A stretch of DNA of 64,000 nt from Hydrococcus rivularis NIES-593 (GTDB lineage Bacteria; Cyanobacteriota; Cyanobacteriia; Cyanobacteriales; Microcystaceae): contig NZ_MRCB01000015.1 in the NCBI RefSeq assembly GCF_001904635.1, positions 1-64,000 of the forward strand, in the 5' to 3' direction. The notes under the pieces were generated by a model. That model searched no databases and was not told where the DNA came from. It saw nothing but the letters and a program-made list of their open reading frames with translations. Each line of letters starts with the position of its first letter. Position 1 is the first letter of the stretch. Both the position numbers and the translations under genes were made by a program. Positions 19,383-28,905 of the stretch are shown in pieces.

Positions 19383-19493
19383 GTTGAATTGATTGGTCAT
19401 TGGGATAGAAATGAACGCGATCGCAAGTTAATCGAGTAATTAGTAATTACTCATGCCACTCATCTAATTTCAGCGTGGAGAGCTACAGTAGGG

Positions 19494-22064
19494 TTATAAC
19501 CAAGGACTGACATCTATCCCTAACTCTTGACCCAATCCCAAAAGAGGACAAAGTTGAGAGGCAGTCCAACGACAGGCGGTTTCTTGGGATCGCCCATCTT
19601 GAAAATAATTGGGCACGATCTGCTCGTACAAGTAGTGGTAGTAGAGTTCTTGTGCTCGATCCAAAGATAAACCGACGTGCAGTTGCTTTCCTACCTCGAT
19701 TGTTTGGACTAACCGTTGGATATCGGCTTCTAGCGTAGCGGGATCGCTTTCGTGCAACAGTTGCCACAAATAACGAAGGATCAGTTGTTCTAGCGTTTTC
19801 TTCGCTTCTGGGATCTTAAGCTGACAGCGTAAGCCTTCGGCTTCTGTTGCGATCGCGGCTAATTCTGCCAGGCAATTGAGCATTGCTTGGGGATCGTCGG
19901 CAGCCCGTTCGAGTTCCGCTACTGTCGTCGAACAACGATGGGAGAGGGCAATTTCTGCCGCCATTTGCAACTCGATGGGAACGGGCAGCTCATCGCGTTG
20001 GAAAGCGACCAGAATGCTGTAATTGTCGCGATAAACCTGAGTGTAAACGCGATCGAGATGCTTTTTGGTATTTTCCGCCAACTGCTGCATAATCCGGTGT
20101 CGTTCTTCGACAAACAGATGTTGCAAGCTAAAGGAGCGATCGTCAAACAATTCGCTCATAGCTATGACGATCTGAGCAGCGCTGGCTTGTTTTAGCGTCT
20201 CGAATAACCGCCCTTTGAGTTGGGTGTAGACAAGCCGCCCCGAAAATGGTTGGATGCAACAGTGAAAATCCCATCCTCCCAGGTGCAAAACGGCGAAGAC
20301 AAAGTGACATTCTTCCCAAGTCATCTCCGAGACGAGGCGTACCTGTCCTACTGCCAGCGTCAGCGCTCCCATGTATTGTTTCTGGTAATCTAGCTGCTGG
20401 GCATCGTAGCAGTAGATCCGCTGTTGCTCTTGATAATTGGTAAATAAAGAGCTAATGGCGTAATGGGCTGCGACTTGTTTAGGGCTAATTTGTGCCGATA
20501 CGACTAACTGGCGATAAACTTCTGCCCCATCTCGATAACGCTCCAAGTTAGAGGGAGCTAGCGCCAAACGACGAATAAATTCTTCTTCTAGGCGAACTCC
20601 TGCAATCTCGCCAGCTAATTCTAGGGCGCGGGCGGCATAGCGGAGAATCTGCACGCCTTCGGGACGGGACAGTTCCTCAAAAAACCAACCGCAACTGGTA
20701 TACATTAGCAAGGCATGGCGTTGCATTTCCAGCAGGCGCAATGCGTCTGTTTTTTCAGCCGATGCAAGTTGATGATTTTGATGGCGGCTGAGAAACTGCT
20801 CGACCTTATCGGTAGAACGGTCGAGGATAATTTGAATATATTCATCTCTTGCCAGCCAGGGATCGTTAAAAAACTTGCGTCCCGTCTCTTCGTAAACCTT
20901 AACTAGCTCGTCTCGCAGCCAATCGAGAGCATCGCGCAGAGGTCGCCGCCATTTCTGGTGCCATTCGCCGCCCCCGCCGCAGCCGCAGTCGTCTTGCCAG
21001 CGATCGACCCCGTGGGAGCAACTCCAAGCGGTGATGGGTTTGAGGACGACTTCCCAAGTGGGAGGAGAGAGACTGAGGTAATGGGCAAAGTTGGTCACTG
21101 TCCAGTTTTGCCTGGAAAACTCGACCGCGCAAGCATAGGCAATGCATTTTTCCGTGCCTTTTTTGTGATGTCCAAAGGTTTCTCCATCGGTGGCAACGCT
21201 GATGAGTTGAGACTGGCGGCGATCGCCTTTAACTGCTTGTCCGATGCGTGCGGCAAAACAGTCGGAACTTTGCAGCACGTCATCGAATCCCATGTCGCCA
21301 GAAATGGGTCCGTCGTAGAAGAAAATATCGATGTAGCGTCCGTCGTCGATGAAACAGCGATAGGGACGGGTGGGATCGATCTGCCCGCCGCCAACTTCGT
21401 GCCATTCGGGTTCGGGATCGTCTTCGCTAGGGAAGGGGCGACAGCGTTCGGCTTGAGTGGGGGCGAGGACGATAAAGCGAATTCCCTCATCGATGAGGGC
21501 TGCTAGGGTGGCATAATCGACGGCGGTTTCGGCAAGCCACATGCCTTCGGGATCGCGTCCGAATCGCTTGCGGAAGTCTTCTTTGCCCCAGCGAATTTGG
21601 GTATATTTATCGCGTCGATTGGCTAGCGGCACAATGATGTGATTGTATACTTGCGCGATCGCGTTTCCATGACCGTTAAGGCGATCGCAGCTTTTGCGAT
21701 CGCCTTCGATGATGCGTTGGTAGACTTCGATGTCATAATTTTCTAACCAAGACATTAAAGTCGATCCGATATTGAAGCTCAAATACTCGAAATTATTGAC
21801 GATCCCTACCACTTCGCCGCGATCGTTAACTACTCTGGCAAAGGCATTGGGGCGATAGCATTCGTGGTGAATTCGTTCGTTCCAGTCGTGAAAGGGATAG
21901 GCACTCGGTTGCCGCTCGATCGCGTTTAAATAAGGATTTTCGCGAGGAGGTTGATAGAAATGACCGTGGACGGTTACGTAAACCCCTGTCGCTGTTTTGA
22001 GAGGATCGAGTTGGCGATCGCATAACTCTATAGAGTCAGCTGAATTATTAGCGATAAAAGTCAT
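19494..22064 (-). CDS. Glycoside hydrolase family 57 protein with DUF3536-like region
   Basis: 856 aa. The N-terminus VYVTVHGHFYQPPRENPYL is the GH57 strand with the metal-proximal histidine, followed by WNERIHHECYRPNAFAR. VATDGETFGHHKKG fits a GH57 active-site region. The C-terminal half, helical and rich in charged residues, matches the DUF3536 arrangement found in large cyanobacterial GH57 proteins. GH57 enzymes act on alpha-glucans (amylase, branching or 4-alpha-glucanotransferase types); the exact activity cannot be assigned, and a role in glycogen metabolism is inference. No signal peptide, so cytoplasmic. Single-gene unit. Confidence 0.9.
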   Translation of the reverse strand: MTFIANNSADSIELCDRQLDPLKTATGVYVTVHGHFYQPPRENPYLNAIERQPSAYPFHDWNERIHHECYRPNAFARVVNDRGEVVGIVNNFEYLSFNIGSTLMSWLENYDIEVYQRIIEGDRKSCDRLNGHGNAIAQVYNHIIVPLANRRDKYTQIRWGKEDFRKRFGRDPEGMWLAETAVDYATLAALIDEGIRFIVLAPTQAERCRPFPSEDDPEPEWHEVGGGQIDPTRPYRCFIDDGRYIDIFFYDGPISGDMGFDDVLQSSDCFAARIGQAVKGDRRQSQLISVATDGETFGHHKKGTEKCIAYACAVEFSRQNWTVTNFAHYLSLSPPTWEVVLKPITAWSCSHGVDRWQDDCGCGGGGEWHQKWRRPLRDALDWLRDELVKVYEETGRKFFNDPWLARDEYIQIILDRSTDKVEQFLSRHQNHQLASAEKTDALRLLEMQRHALLMYTSCGWFFEELSRPEGVQILRYAARALELAGEIAGVRLEEEFIRRLALAPSNLERYRDGAEVYRQLVVSAQISPKQVAAHYAISSLFTNYQEQQRIYCYDAQQLDYQKQYMGALTLAVGQVRLVSEMTWEECHFVFAVLHLGGWDFHCCIQPFSGRLVYTQLKGRLFETLKQASAAQIVIAMSELFDDRSFSLQHLFVEERHRIMQQLAENTKKHLDRVYTQVYRDNYSILVAFQRDELPVPIELQMAAEIALSHRCSTTVAELERAADDPQAMLNCLAELAAIATEAEGLRCQLKIPEAKKTLEQLILRYLWQLLHESDPATLEADIQRLVQTIEVGKQLHVGLSLDRAQELYYHYLYEQIVPNYFQDGRSQETACRWTASQLCPLLGLGQELGIDVSPWL

Positions 22065-22478
22065 AGGAATTCTCTACGCAAAGCGTTTTTTCAATAGGTC
22101 ATCAACTGTTTCAAGCTCTACTCAATAGCGGATTGCAACCATTTCCTAGCCAGCAAACTATTGAATTTCAACTTATAGCTTAAAAGATTAAATTAATTGG
22201 AAATTTTATTTGATTAAACCTATTTTCGCCTATGATATCGCATTCTCTTTGTTAATTTAACAATAGGTTAATCTTTCTCTAATTTACAACCCATAAAAAA
22301 TATTTCTATTGAGAAAATTAAGTGCGATCGCAAAGCCTTGAGTTATAGTATGAATAATCGCAAGCTCCAATAAGTGCGACCATCTTGGTCGCGAGCGAGA
22401 TCTATGCTGGAGGGGTCGCGATCGGGACGTATGTCCTAATGGATGCGCTACGATGAACGCACTACCTATTATGACTAA
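22065..22478. other. Intergenic region, nothing recognised
   Basis: About 410 nt between the start of the GH57 gene and the 3' end of the sagB-like gene. AT-rich, with a GCGATCGC site near 22324. No ORF, RNA or clear repeat seen. Confidence 0.5.
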
Positions 22479-23888
22479 TTAAACGGATTTGATAGTACCC
22501 AAAATAAATTCTCCTACCGAGGATTCGGAATAGTAATCTATTCCTGTCGCCATTGCAAATAGATCGGAATTGCTTTGTCCCAGGGCACAAGGCGCAAGAT
22601 CCATTACTGTTGCCACTAAATACATAGTTTGATACAAAACCCCCACATGCTTTAAGATCAGGCTATAGGCAATAGATTCATAAGCCCAACTCACTCTAGC
22701 GAATCGAGCAGTAAGAATAATTAATATTTGTGGCAAACACGATTCGCCAGTTGCTTGACTAGCATTTTTTAAAAGTGCTTCTATATAGCCGTTTCTGGCG
22801 GCGATTTTCGCCAATTGATGATTTTGAGGACAATAATGATAGAGTCCAGAAGGAATACTTTCACAAGTATTGACAACAATATACAGTTCTAACTCGTAAC
22901 AAGCTCCCCCAGACGGATAAGGGCGAGTGCTGCATTCTATATATTCTTTTTGTCCGATCGCTTTGATTCTCGCGCAACGATAAAGAAATTCGCCTAACTG
23001 TGTCGCGGAAATTGGCTTATCTCCATGAAGTCTAACAGATTTTCTTTGTTCTAAAACTTGTGTCAAGGGAACATCTGCTTCTAGAAGTTTTTGCAGATTG
23101 GGTTTATATAACTCGATAATTTCATTAGCTTTTTGAGTTTTAACAGCACTCAGCGGTTGAATTTTACCCAAAAAGCGATAAGTTTTGCCGACGGGATTGG
23201 AATGTCTGCCACTGCGACTCCTAGAATGAAATAAGAGATCGTGAAATTCCCATTGAGCTAAAGTTTCATTTTCTTCTTCTAAAATCTTTCCATTTTCGTC
23301 AATTTCAGAAAGCATTTTGCCACTCAAGAGAAGGCTTAAAAACATTTGTGCCGTATCTACCGATATACCAGGAATTTCTGTTAAGGCACAACAATCTTGG
23401 GGTTGGGCAAGTAGATTCACCATCGCCGCACTGCGCCAGTCTCTGAAAACGACTTTGGCATGGGATAAAGGGGATTCTATGACAAATTGCTCGTGATTTT
23501 GATGACAATAGACAAAACGAGACAGCACATATTTTCTATCTGGCGCTGCCTTAGAAAACTCAAACTGATAGGGCGTTGCAATGGGAACGAGAGTAGCAAG
23601 AGAAAAATCATCGGCGCGAATGGTATGACAAATCCAGCCAAGAGTAATAAATTGTTGGAGATAGTAATAAAACTGAGGTAGAGCAGAATTCCCATCAGTG
23701 ATTAAAATTGGATGGCAGAGTTCTTCCTCAGTGACTTCTTCCGTAGCAAGAATAGCGATCGCCGCTTTAATTCCAACTGGAAGATGTTTGAGATCGACGG
23801 TAACAGTGGGCGATCGCAAGACAAATTCATCGCCCGCTCGTTCGTCTAAAAAGATATCCTTTTTAAAAGAAAGTACTAAATTGGTCAT
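22479..23888 (-). CDS. SagB/ThcOx-type FMN dehydrogenase of a TOMM cluster
   Basis: 469 aa. The N-terminal about 230 residues form the winged-helix-like region seen in SagB-family enzymes (for example LLAQPQDCCALTEIPG). The C-terminal 240 residues are a nitroreductase fold beginning LEQRKSVRLHGDKPIS, with RPYPSGGACYELELYI and PSGLYHYCPQNHQL, and ending LGQSNSDLFAMATG. In TOMM pathways this flavoprotein oxidises azolines to thiazoles or oxazoles. It is the last of five same-strand genes, 68 nt downstream of the amidohydrolase, which supports a biosynthetic role. Confidence 0.88.
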   Translation of the reverse strand: MTNLVLSFKKDIFLDERAGDEFVLRSPTVTVDLKHLPVGIKAAIAILATEEVTEEELCHPILITDGNSALPQFYYYLQQFITLGWICHTIRADDFSLATLVPIATPYQFEFSKAAPDRKYVLSRFVYCHQNHEQFVIESPLSHAKVVFRDWRSAAMVNLLAQPQDCCALTEIPGISVDTAQMFLSLLLSGKMLSEIDENGKILEEENETLAQWEFHDLLFHSRSRSGRHSNPVGKTYRFLGKIQPLSAVKTQKANEIIELYKPNLQKLLEADVPLTQVLEQRKSVRLHGDKPISATQLGEFLYRCARIKAIGQKEYIECSTRPYPSGGACYELELYIVVNTCESIPSGLYHYCPQNHQLAKIAARNGYIEALLKNASQATGESCLPQILIILTARFARVSWAYESIAYSLILKHVGVLYQTMYLVATVMDLAPCALGQSNSDLFAMATGIDYYSESSVGEFILGTIKSV

Positions 23889-23956
23889 TAGTTATTGGTT
23901 CGTGGTTAATTGGTCATTGGTCATTGGTTATTAGTACAAAAGACAAATGACGAACA

Positions 23957-25108
23957 TTAACCCAGTCCATAAAAACGCATGGGATTATCCCACAAAATTT
24001 TTTGTACGGTTCTCTTAGATAGTCTTTTTTCGAGATCGATAACTTCTTCTAGTGCCTCCGGATCGTGGTCGATATGGGGAAAATCAGAACCGAAAAGTAA
24101 ATTGTCGTCGCCGATATATTTAATAATTTCTGGTAGATAAGGCTCGTCCGGCTCGATCGAGACAAAGCACTGACGGCGGAAGTACTCCGAAGGCTTCATC
24201 TTCACGTTATCTTTCACCTCCCAAGCGAGGTGCTTATACTCGGCTTCATCTAGCCGCCATAACCAGTAAGGCAACCAGCCGCAACCCGCCTCAAGAAATG
24301 CGATTCTAAGATTGGGGTGACGTTCTAAAACTCCTCCTTCAACTAAAGCCAAAAACGCCATCATTTGTTCCATCGGATGAGAACAGGCGTGCATGGCAAA
24401 ACGGCTATTAAATCGATCTGCTCCTGTAGTCGGCAACCGACTGTGGCTACCTTCATGGATGCTCGCGGCTATTCCCAGGCGCTCGCACTCAGTCCAAAAT
24501 GGCTCGTAAGCCGGATCGCTGAGTAGTCGCCCTTTGACTGGGTTTGGGCGTAAAAAGACCGCTTTCCAGCCAAAATCCGCGATGCGATGCAATTCCGGCA
24601 CCATTTCATCGGGATCGTGCAAATTAATTGCTCCTACCCCTTTAAACAATAACGGGTCATAGCTACAAAAGTCTCGCAGCCAATTGTTATAGGCGCGAAC
24701 GAGCGCTCCAGCAAGTTGCGCGTCCATTGTATCGATCGCGAACATCCATAAGCCAGTCGTCGGATAGAGAAAAGAAATATCGATGCCCATCCGTTTCATC
24801 GCCTGAGCATGAGCTTCTGGATGGCAACCAAGGGCGCTAGAACCCTGCTTGGCGTACTCTTGGATGATGAGCTTGACTCCCTCAGTCCAGACTGCATCAG
24901 ATATCTTGTGATAAATTCTCTCGCCTTCGACTTTTAAATTCTTGAGCGGCGGAGAAAAGATATCGAGATTAATAACCCCTTGTGTGCTTGAAGATACCTC
25001 TTGATAAGGAGCGCGACTCTTAAATTCCGGTTCGAGATACTCTTCCCAGATTTCGATGGGTTCTGTCACATGACCGTCTGAATCAATAATTTGATAACCT
25101 TTTAACAT
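23957..25108 (-). CDS. Amidohydrolase family 2 (TIM-barrel metal hydrolase) in the TOMM cluster
   Basis: 383 aa from the ATG at 25108 (MLKGYQIIDSDGHV). The longer in-frame start at 25171 would read through a low-complexity repeat and is unlikely. Metal-binding signatures are DSDGHVTEP at the N-terminus, HEGSHS, HACSHP and FGSDFPHID near the C-terminus. The family includes decarboxylases and hydrolases. No substrate is readable. Position between the YcaO and SagB-like genes makes it a candidate tailoring enzyme; an amidohydrolase acts with YcaO enzymes in bottromycin macroamidine formation, an analogy only. Confidence 0.88.
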   Translation of the reverse strand: MLKGYQIIDSDGHVTEPIEIWEEYLEPEFKSRAPYQEVSSSTQGVINLDIFSPPLKNLKVEGERIYHKISDAVWTEGVKLIIQEYAKQGSSALGCHPEAHAQAMKRMGIDISFLYPTTGLWMFAIDTMDAQLAGALVRAYNNWLRDFCSYDPLLFKGVGAINLHDPDEMVPELHRIADFGWKAVFLRPNPVKGRLLSDPAYEPFWTECERLGIAASIHEGSHSRLPTTGADRFNSRFAMHACSHPMEQMMAFLALVEGGVLERHPNLRIAFLEAGCGWLPYWLWRLDEAEYKHLAWEVKDNVKMKPSEYFRRQCFVSIEPDEPYLPEIIKYIGDDNLLFGSDFPHIDHDPEALEEVIDLEKRLSKRTVQKILWDNPMRFYGLG

Positions 25109-25219
25109 TGATTTTGGATGAAAGGATTTTAGATTTTGGATTTTAGCGCTGCTCCTACGCTTCGCTTGCATAGGGCGCGGCGATTTTAGCTTTTGGATTG
25201 GGGTTGAATCCCTTCCAAA

Positions 25220-27502
25220 TTAAAGAAAAATCGGAATAGGATTTAATTGCTCTTCTGGCAATGGCTTTGACAACTTGCCCAACTTCACCGGAACTTCATA
25301 AAGCCTTCCTGGAGCCAATCTTTTCCAAAAGTGCCGCATTTGGGGAACAACTACCTTGACGACGTTTAAACCGATGTCGGGGCGAGTTTGATCGAGTACT
25401 AACACTTCCATCCCATGCTGGGCAGCAATATCCACGCAAGCCATCACATCGACGAGCAAATCGTCATTTTCCCATCGGGAATAGTCGGCATAGGTTTTTG
25501 GAGCAATGTTTTCATCTGGCAATAGGTAAGGCTGATTTTGTACGGTAGCCGTCTGCCACCAGTCCATTGCTAAAGGATCGGGGAGGGTATATTGAGTGCT
25601 GCCATCGGGGGCAACGGATAAAACAGCGGGAAGCACCTGATTGAGTTCTGTGAGGGCGCGCGTTATGCCGATAATCGGATCGAAATGAGCGCCAAATCCA
25701 TAGATAATATCTTCTACATCGCGATCGGCCTTGCCGCTGCCCGAAGGGCAATCGCATCGGCGAGAAATTGCTGCAAACACGGGGATATTGAGATCGCTGG
25801 TGAGATCGAGTACCCACAATTCGCGGTTGATGCTGCGATGATAGTCTTTGAACGCTTGAAAGTAAGGTTGATCGAAACTATCTAAATCCACTGCGGGTTG
25901 CTTGAGGCGGTTATACCACCATAAAGCTACGCCATCTCGCTCGACTAATTCCATAAACCCTTGCAGGATCGCTTCTTCTTTAGTATTTCCTGCCGCAGTC
26001 CCATTAGAATCAGCCCAACAATAGGGACTATCAGGTTTGGGATAGCCATAATAGCAATAAGCCGTTGGTAAATATTTAAATTCTTTGTGCGTCAAAGACC
26101 AAATCGGTGTCCATTCAATTTCTCTGTCTTCGTCGAAGGGATCGGGGACTCTTTGAAAAAAGCTGGGACAAGTGTTATTCCATTCTCGACGGGTTTGATA
26201 CTGGCGATCGCTAAAATTCATACAATGATTGGGGTGAATGGCAGCCTCTCCCATTGTCTTGTAGGTGCCTTTGCGTCGAATTTCGTCGCCCTGATAAATG
26301 CCAGAATATCGTTCGAGTGCTTCGCAAAGCGCGCTGGCTTTTGCCTGAATGTCGGTTTTTCCTTTGCCGCCGCTTTTCCCCCGCAAATTTTCCCGCAGGA
26401 AGAATAAATTATCGAACATGGTGGCAAAGTTATGTCCTGCCGCATAAATTGGCGTTAAACTGTTGGTAGACTGGGATGCCCGTTTGAGTCCTCTAACAGC
26501 TCCCGCGATCGGGCTGATGTGATGCTCGTATTTTTTGATGGTTGTTTCTGGTGTAACGCAGCGATGTCCGCCATCAGTGGTAAAGGTTTTCTTGCGGCTT
26601 TCTAAGATAACGGGTAAAGGTTCTCTGTCGATCTTCGAGTATTCGAGATCTCCGCAGACAGGACATTGAGGACGCTTGATTAAAGCGTGATGTTGGATTT
26701 GTAGAGATAGAGTGTCAAAAGTAATGAGATTGCCTTCTAAGGCTTTATTTTCTCCTTGGGCAATCCATTTAGCGACTTCAGTCGCTGCTAAATTGAGTCC
26801 TGTTTGTAGCGTAGAAGGTAGCTTGGCAAAAGATGTCGGTAAAGGAGTGGAGATGCCTTTTTGTTTCTGGATAAATGTTTCCACGGGGCGGTTTGCTCGC
26901 AGGCGTTGCGCTAGACATTCCCAGCAACCTGTTTTGTCGGGATTAAAGATCGGCCCGATCCAAATTCTAGTGCCTGCTGGCTTAACGAGCATCCACGGAC
27001 GTTGAGATTGGATTGCTTTTTGGTTAAATACTTCTAACTCGACTTGCAGATAGTCGTCAACGATTACGATATTTAAGTCTCCTTCCTTCTCTACTTGGAT
27101 GTCCATCGCTGTGAGGGCACAGATAAGCGATCGCGCTGGGAGAGTGCTAAAGGAAGTGACGGAGACTTTAGTTGTTTGCCATCGGTTTGCGGTTTTGGGA
27201 GAATCGCAGTTTAAAAGCTCCCAGAATGCTACGATATCCGATGATAGAGGCTCGTTACCTTCTACTAAGTAGCCTTTTTGCTCCATCAGCATGAGTGCGT
27301 AGTAAATTTCGGCAGCAGGGGCTTGTTCTTTTAAAAGGTTAACGATATCGTCAATGGAATTGCGTCCATTAATTAAGGGCGCTAAGAGTTCGTATAGACG
27401 ACCCGTAAGGGTAAAATATTCTGACTCAGATAGCAGAAATACGCCGACAGATTCTACTGTTTCGACGTGAAAACAACTTTTAAATTTAGGTTGGTTAAGC
27501 AT
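25220..27502 (-). CDS. Fused TOMM cyclodehydratase: RRE, E1-like and YcaO domains
   Basis: 760 aa. Residues 1-80 resemble the RiPP recognition element (winged helix). Residues about 100-290 are the E1-like/Ocin-ThiF region with the zinc tetrad CWEC (Cys193, Cys196) and CPVC (Cys280, Cys283). Residues about 320-760 are YcaO: the ATP-binding motif S390xxxE394xxE397R398Y, a second motif ELVERDG (518-524), and TELNQ. The C-terminus ends PIPIFL, the proline-rich tail expected of azoline-forming YcaOs. The enzyme uses ATP to cyclise Cys/Ser/Thr of the precursor to azolines. Substrate is presumably the NHLP peptide at 28906-29232. Confidence 0.93.
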   Translation of the reverse strand: MLNQPKFKSCFHVETVESVGVFLLSESEYFTLTGRLYELLAPLINGRNSIDDIVNLLKEQAPAAEIYYALMLMEQKGYLVEGNEPLSSDIVAFWELLNCDSPKTANRWQTTKVSVTSFSTLPARSLICALTAMDIQVEKEGDLNIVIVDDYLQVELEVFNQKAIQSQRPWMLVKPAGTRIWIGPIFNPDKTGCWECLAQRLRANRPVETFIQKQKGISTPLPTSFAKLPSTLQTGLNLAATEVAKWIAQGENKALEGNLITFDTLSLQIQHHALIKRPQCPVCGDLEYSKIDREPLPVILESRKKTFTTDGGHRCVTPETTIKKYEHHISPIAGAVRGLKRASQSTNSLTPIYAAGHNFATMFDNLFFLRENLRGKSGGKGKTDIQAKASALCEALERYSGIYQGDEIRRKGTYKTMGEAAIHPNHCMNFSDRQYQTRREWNNTCPSFFQRVPDPFDEDREIEWTPIWSLTHKEFKYLPTAYCYYGYPKPDSPYCWADSNGTAAGNTKEEAILQGFMELVERDGVALWWYNRLKQPAVDLDSFDQPYFQAFKDYHRSINRELWVLDLTSDLNIPVFAAISRRCDCPSGSGKADRDVEDIIYGFGAHFDPIIGITRALTELNQVLPAVLSVAPDGSTQYTLPDPLAMDWWQTATVQNQPYLLPDENIAPKTYADYSRWENDDLLVDVMACVDIAAQHGMEVLVLDQTRPDIGLNVVKVVVPQMRHFWKRLAPGRLYEVPVKLGKLSKPLPEEQLNPIPIFL

Positions 27503-27530
27503 CTTTATCTTTGGTGAATGGATTTTTTTA

Positions 27531-27610
27531 TCTCACGCAAAGGCGAGGACGCGCGTGCGGACGCAGGTTCCGCACTTCAAGCGTCCGTCGCAAAGGCACA
27601 AAACAAAGAA
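27531..27610. repeat. Dispersed repeat with 21-bp core, upstream of the YcaO gene
   Basis: Between the protease and YcaO genes lies TCTCACGCAAAGGCG followed by a 21-bp core beginning GTGCGGACGCAGG and ending TTCCGCAC (arms GTGCGG and CCGCAC). The same core recurs exactly at 48748-48768, there flanked by the inverse TTTGCGCCTTTGCG motif. A shorter relative without the core lies near 60570. Confidence 0.7.
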
Positions 27611-27641
27611 GAGCAATAAGTAAGAAAGAATAGAACCGCGA

Positions 27642-28727
27642 TTAATCATGGCGATATTTGTTTCGTTTTAAGAGAAAGCCTGCACTGACGATCGCTAGTC
27701 CTGTAAGCGGTCTAGGTTCTGGGATAGAAACTGAGTTGTTGTTTTGGAGAACGCTATCTATCCACCGAGCATAAAAAGAGACGCGGGTATCGACTGAAAA
27801 TTCACCGAAACTTGAGTCTGTCCGTGTTGGCGTGAGATCTGTGGATAACAAGCGATCGCTGTAGTTAGCACCGAAACCGTAGGAAGTAATGCCAGCAATT
27901 AGTCCATCAATAAAATTCGGACTGCCAGAATCGCCTAGTGCCGAATTGACTTCCTCTAACCCCAGCCCTAAATTGGCATATTGGGATCCGAAAACAATGC
28001 CAAAAGCATCATTTTCGGGAAGACCATTGTCAAAATCGTATGCCAGGGTGCCCGGAAGTATGGGAAAGTCTGGAATTAAACCGTTTAAAAGTTCTCCCGA
28101 CGCATCGTAAGTATTTTGACCGAGGCGCTTTTGATAGTCAAAGTCTGCTGGCGAAAGTCCCGCACCGCGATCGCCCGTTCCAAATGCCCCATACCCTACT
28201 AAATTAAAGACTTTCCCGATTTCGTTGTTGTCTCGATAGATCTCGTATCGAGTTAGTTGCTGCGGGGCTTTGGTTGTTAACTCAATGATGGCAATGTCAT
28301 TGGCGGCAATAGAATGCTCGTATTCTGGATGGATAAAAAATTGGGCAGCCGAAAGCTGAATCTCGCCAAAGTCCAATACGAAGTCCTGGGGCTTAAATTC
28401 AAAAACGCAGTGACCGGCAGTGAGAAGATGCAAACCCGTTTTTAACAGAGATCCCGCACAAGAATGACGATTGCTTTCTTGCCCTGCTAATCTGGCAACG
28501 CCATTAAAACCCGATGTTATGTAGTCGTTTGGATTGTCTACTGTCGCTATCCGCCGTTGTACTAGGCTTGTTTGTGAATGAAAAGTAGTAGCTCCTACCT
28601 GCGAACCGCTAGCTATGCTGGCGACCAGCCCCAGAAAAACAACCAATAGTCTGACTTTTGCCGCATTCGCGTGACGTGCCGGAAGCATTCTCCCATCTGT
28701 TATATTCTGTCGCTCGTTTAATCCCAT
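27642..28727 (-). CDS. Secreted trypsin-like serine protease with PEP-CTERM anchor
   Basis: 361 aa. A signal peptide (LLVVFLGLVASIASG) ends near SQVGA. The S1 triad is visible: His in LLTAGHCVF, Asp in NDIAIIEL and Ser in LGDSGSPNF. The C-terminus has SIPEPRPL, a hydrophobic stretch and a basic tail (KRNKYRH), a PEP-CTERM sorting signal. An internal ATG at codon 14 is an alternative start. It lies between the NHLP precursor and the YcaO gene on the same strand, 139 nt before the latter. Whether it trims the exported peptide is inference. Confidence 0.85.
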   Translation of the reverse strand: MGLNERQNITDGRMLPARHANAAKVRLLVVFLGLVASIASGSQVGATTFHSQTSLVQRRIATVDNPNDYITSGFNGVARLAGQESNRHSCAGSLLKTGLHLLTAGHCVFEFKPQDFVLDFGEIQLSAAQFFIHPEYEHSIAANDIAIIELTTKAPQQLTRYEIYRDNNEIGKVFNLVGYGAFGTGDRGAGLSPADFDYQKRLGQNTYDASGELLNGLIPDFPILPGTLAYDFDNGLPENDAFGIVFGSQYANLGLGLEEVNSALGDSGSPNFIDGLIAGITSYGFGANYSDRLLSTDLTPTRTDSSFGEFSVDTRVSFYARWIDSVLQNNNSVSIPEPRPLTGLAIVSAGFLLKRNKYRHD

Positions 28728-28905
28728 TTCTAAAAAAGAACGCTACAGATGCTCGATGAAAAAGCCTTACAAACAGAGCTGCTGACTAATTGCGAACCGA
28801 TCGTTGCGAAGCAGAGGGCATAAGAAAGGATGGGTTAAGTTCATGTAACGTAACCCATCTTCTAGTCAAGAAACTCCTGGAATTTGACGTAAAAAACTCA
28901 ATGTC

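Noticed and set aside
24990..25190. N-terminal extension of the amidohydrolase to 25171
   Set aside because: The extra residues come from a low-complexity repeat (TTTTAGATTTTGGATTTTAG), and the family normally starts at the IIDSDGH strand.
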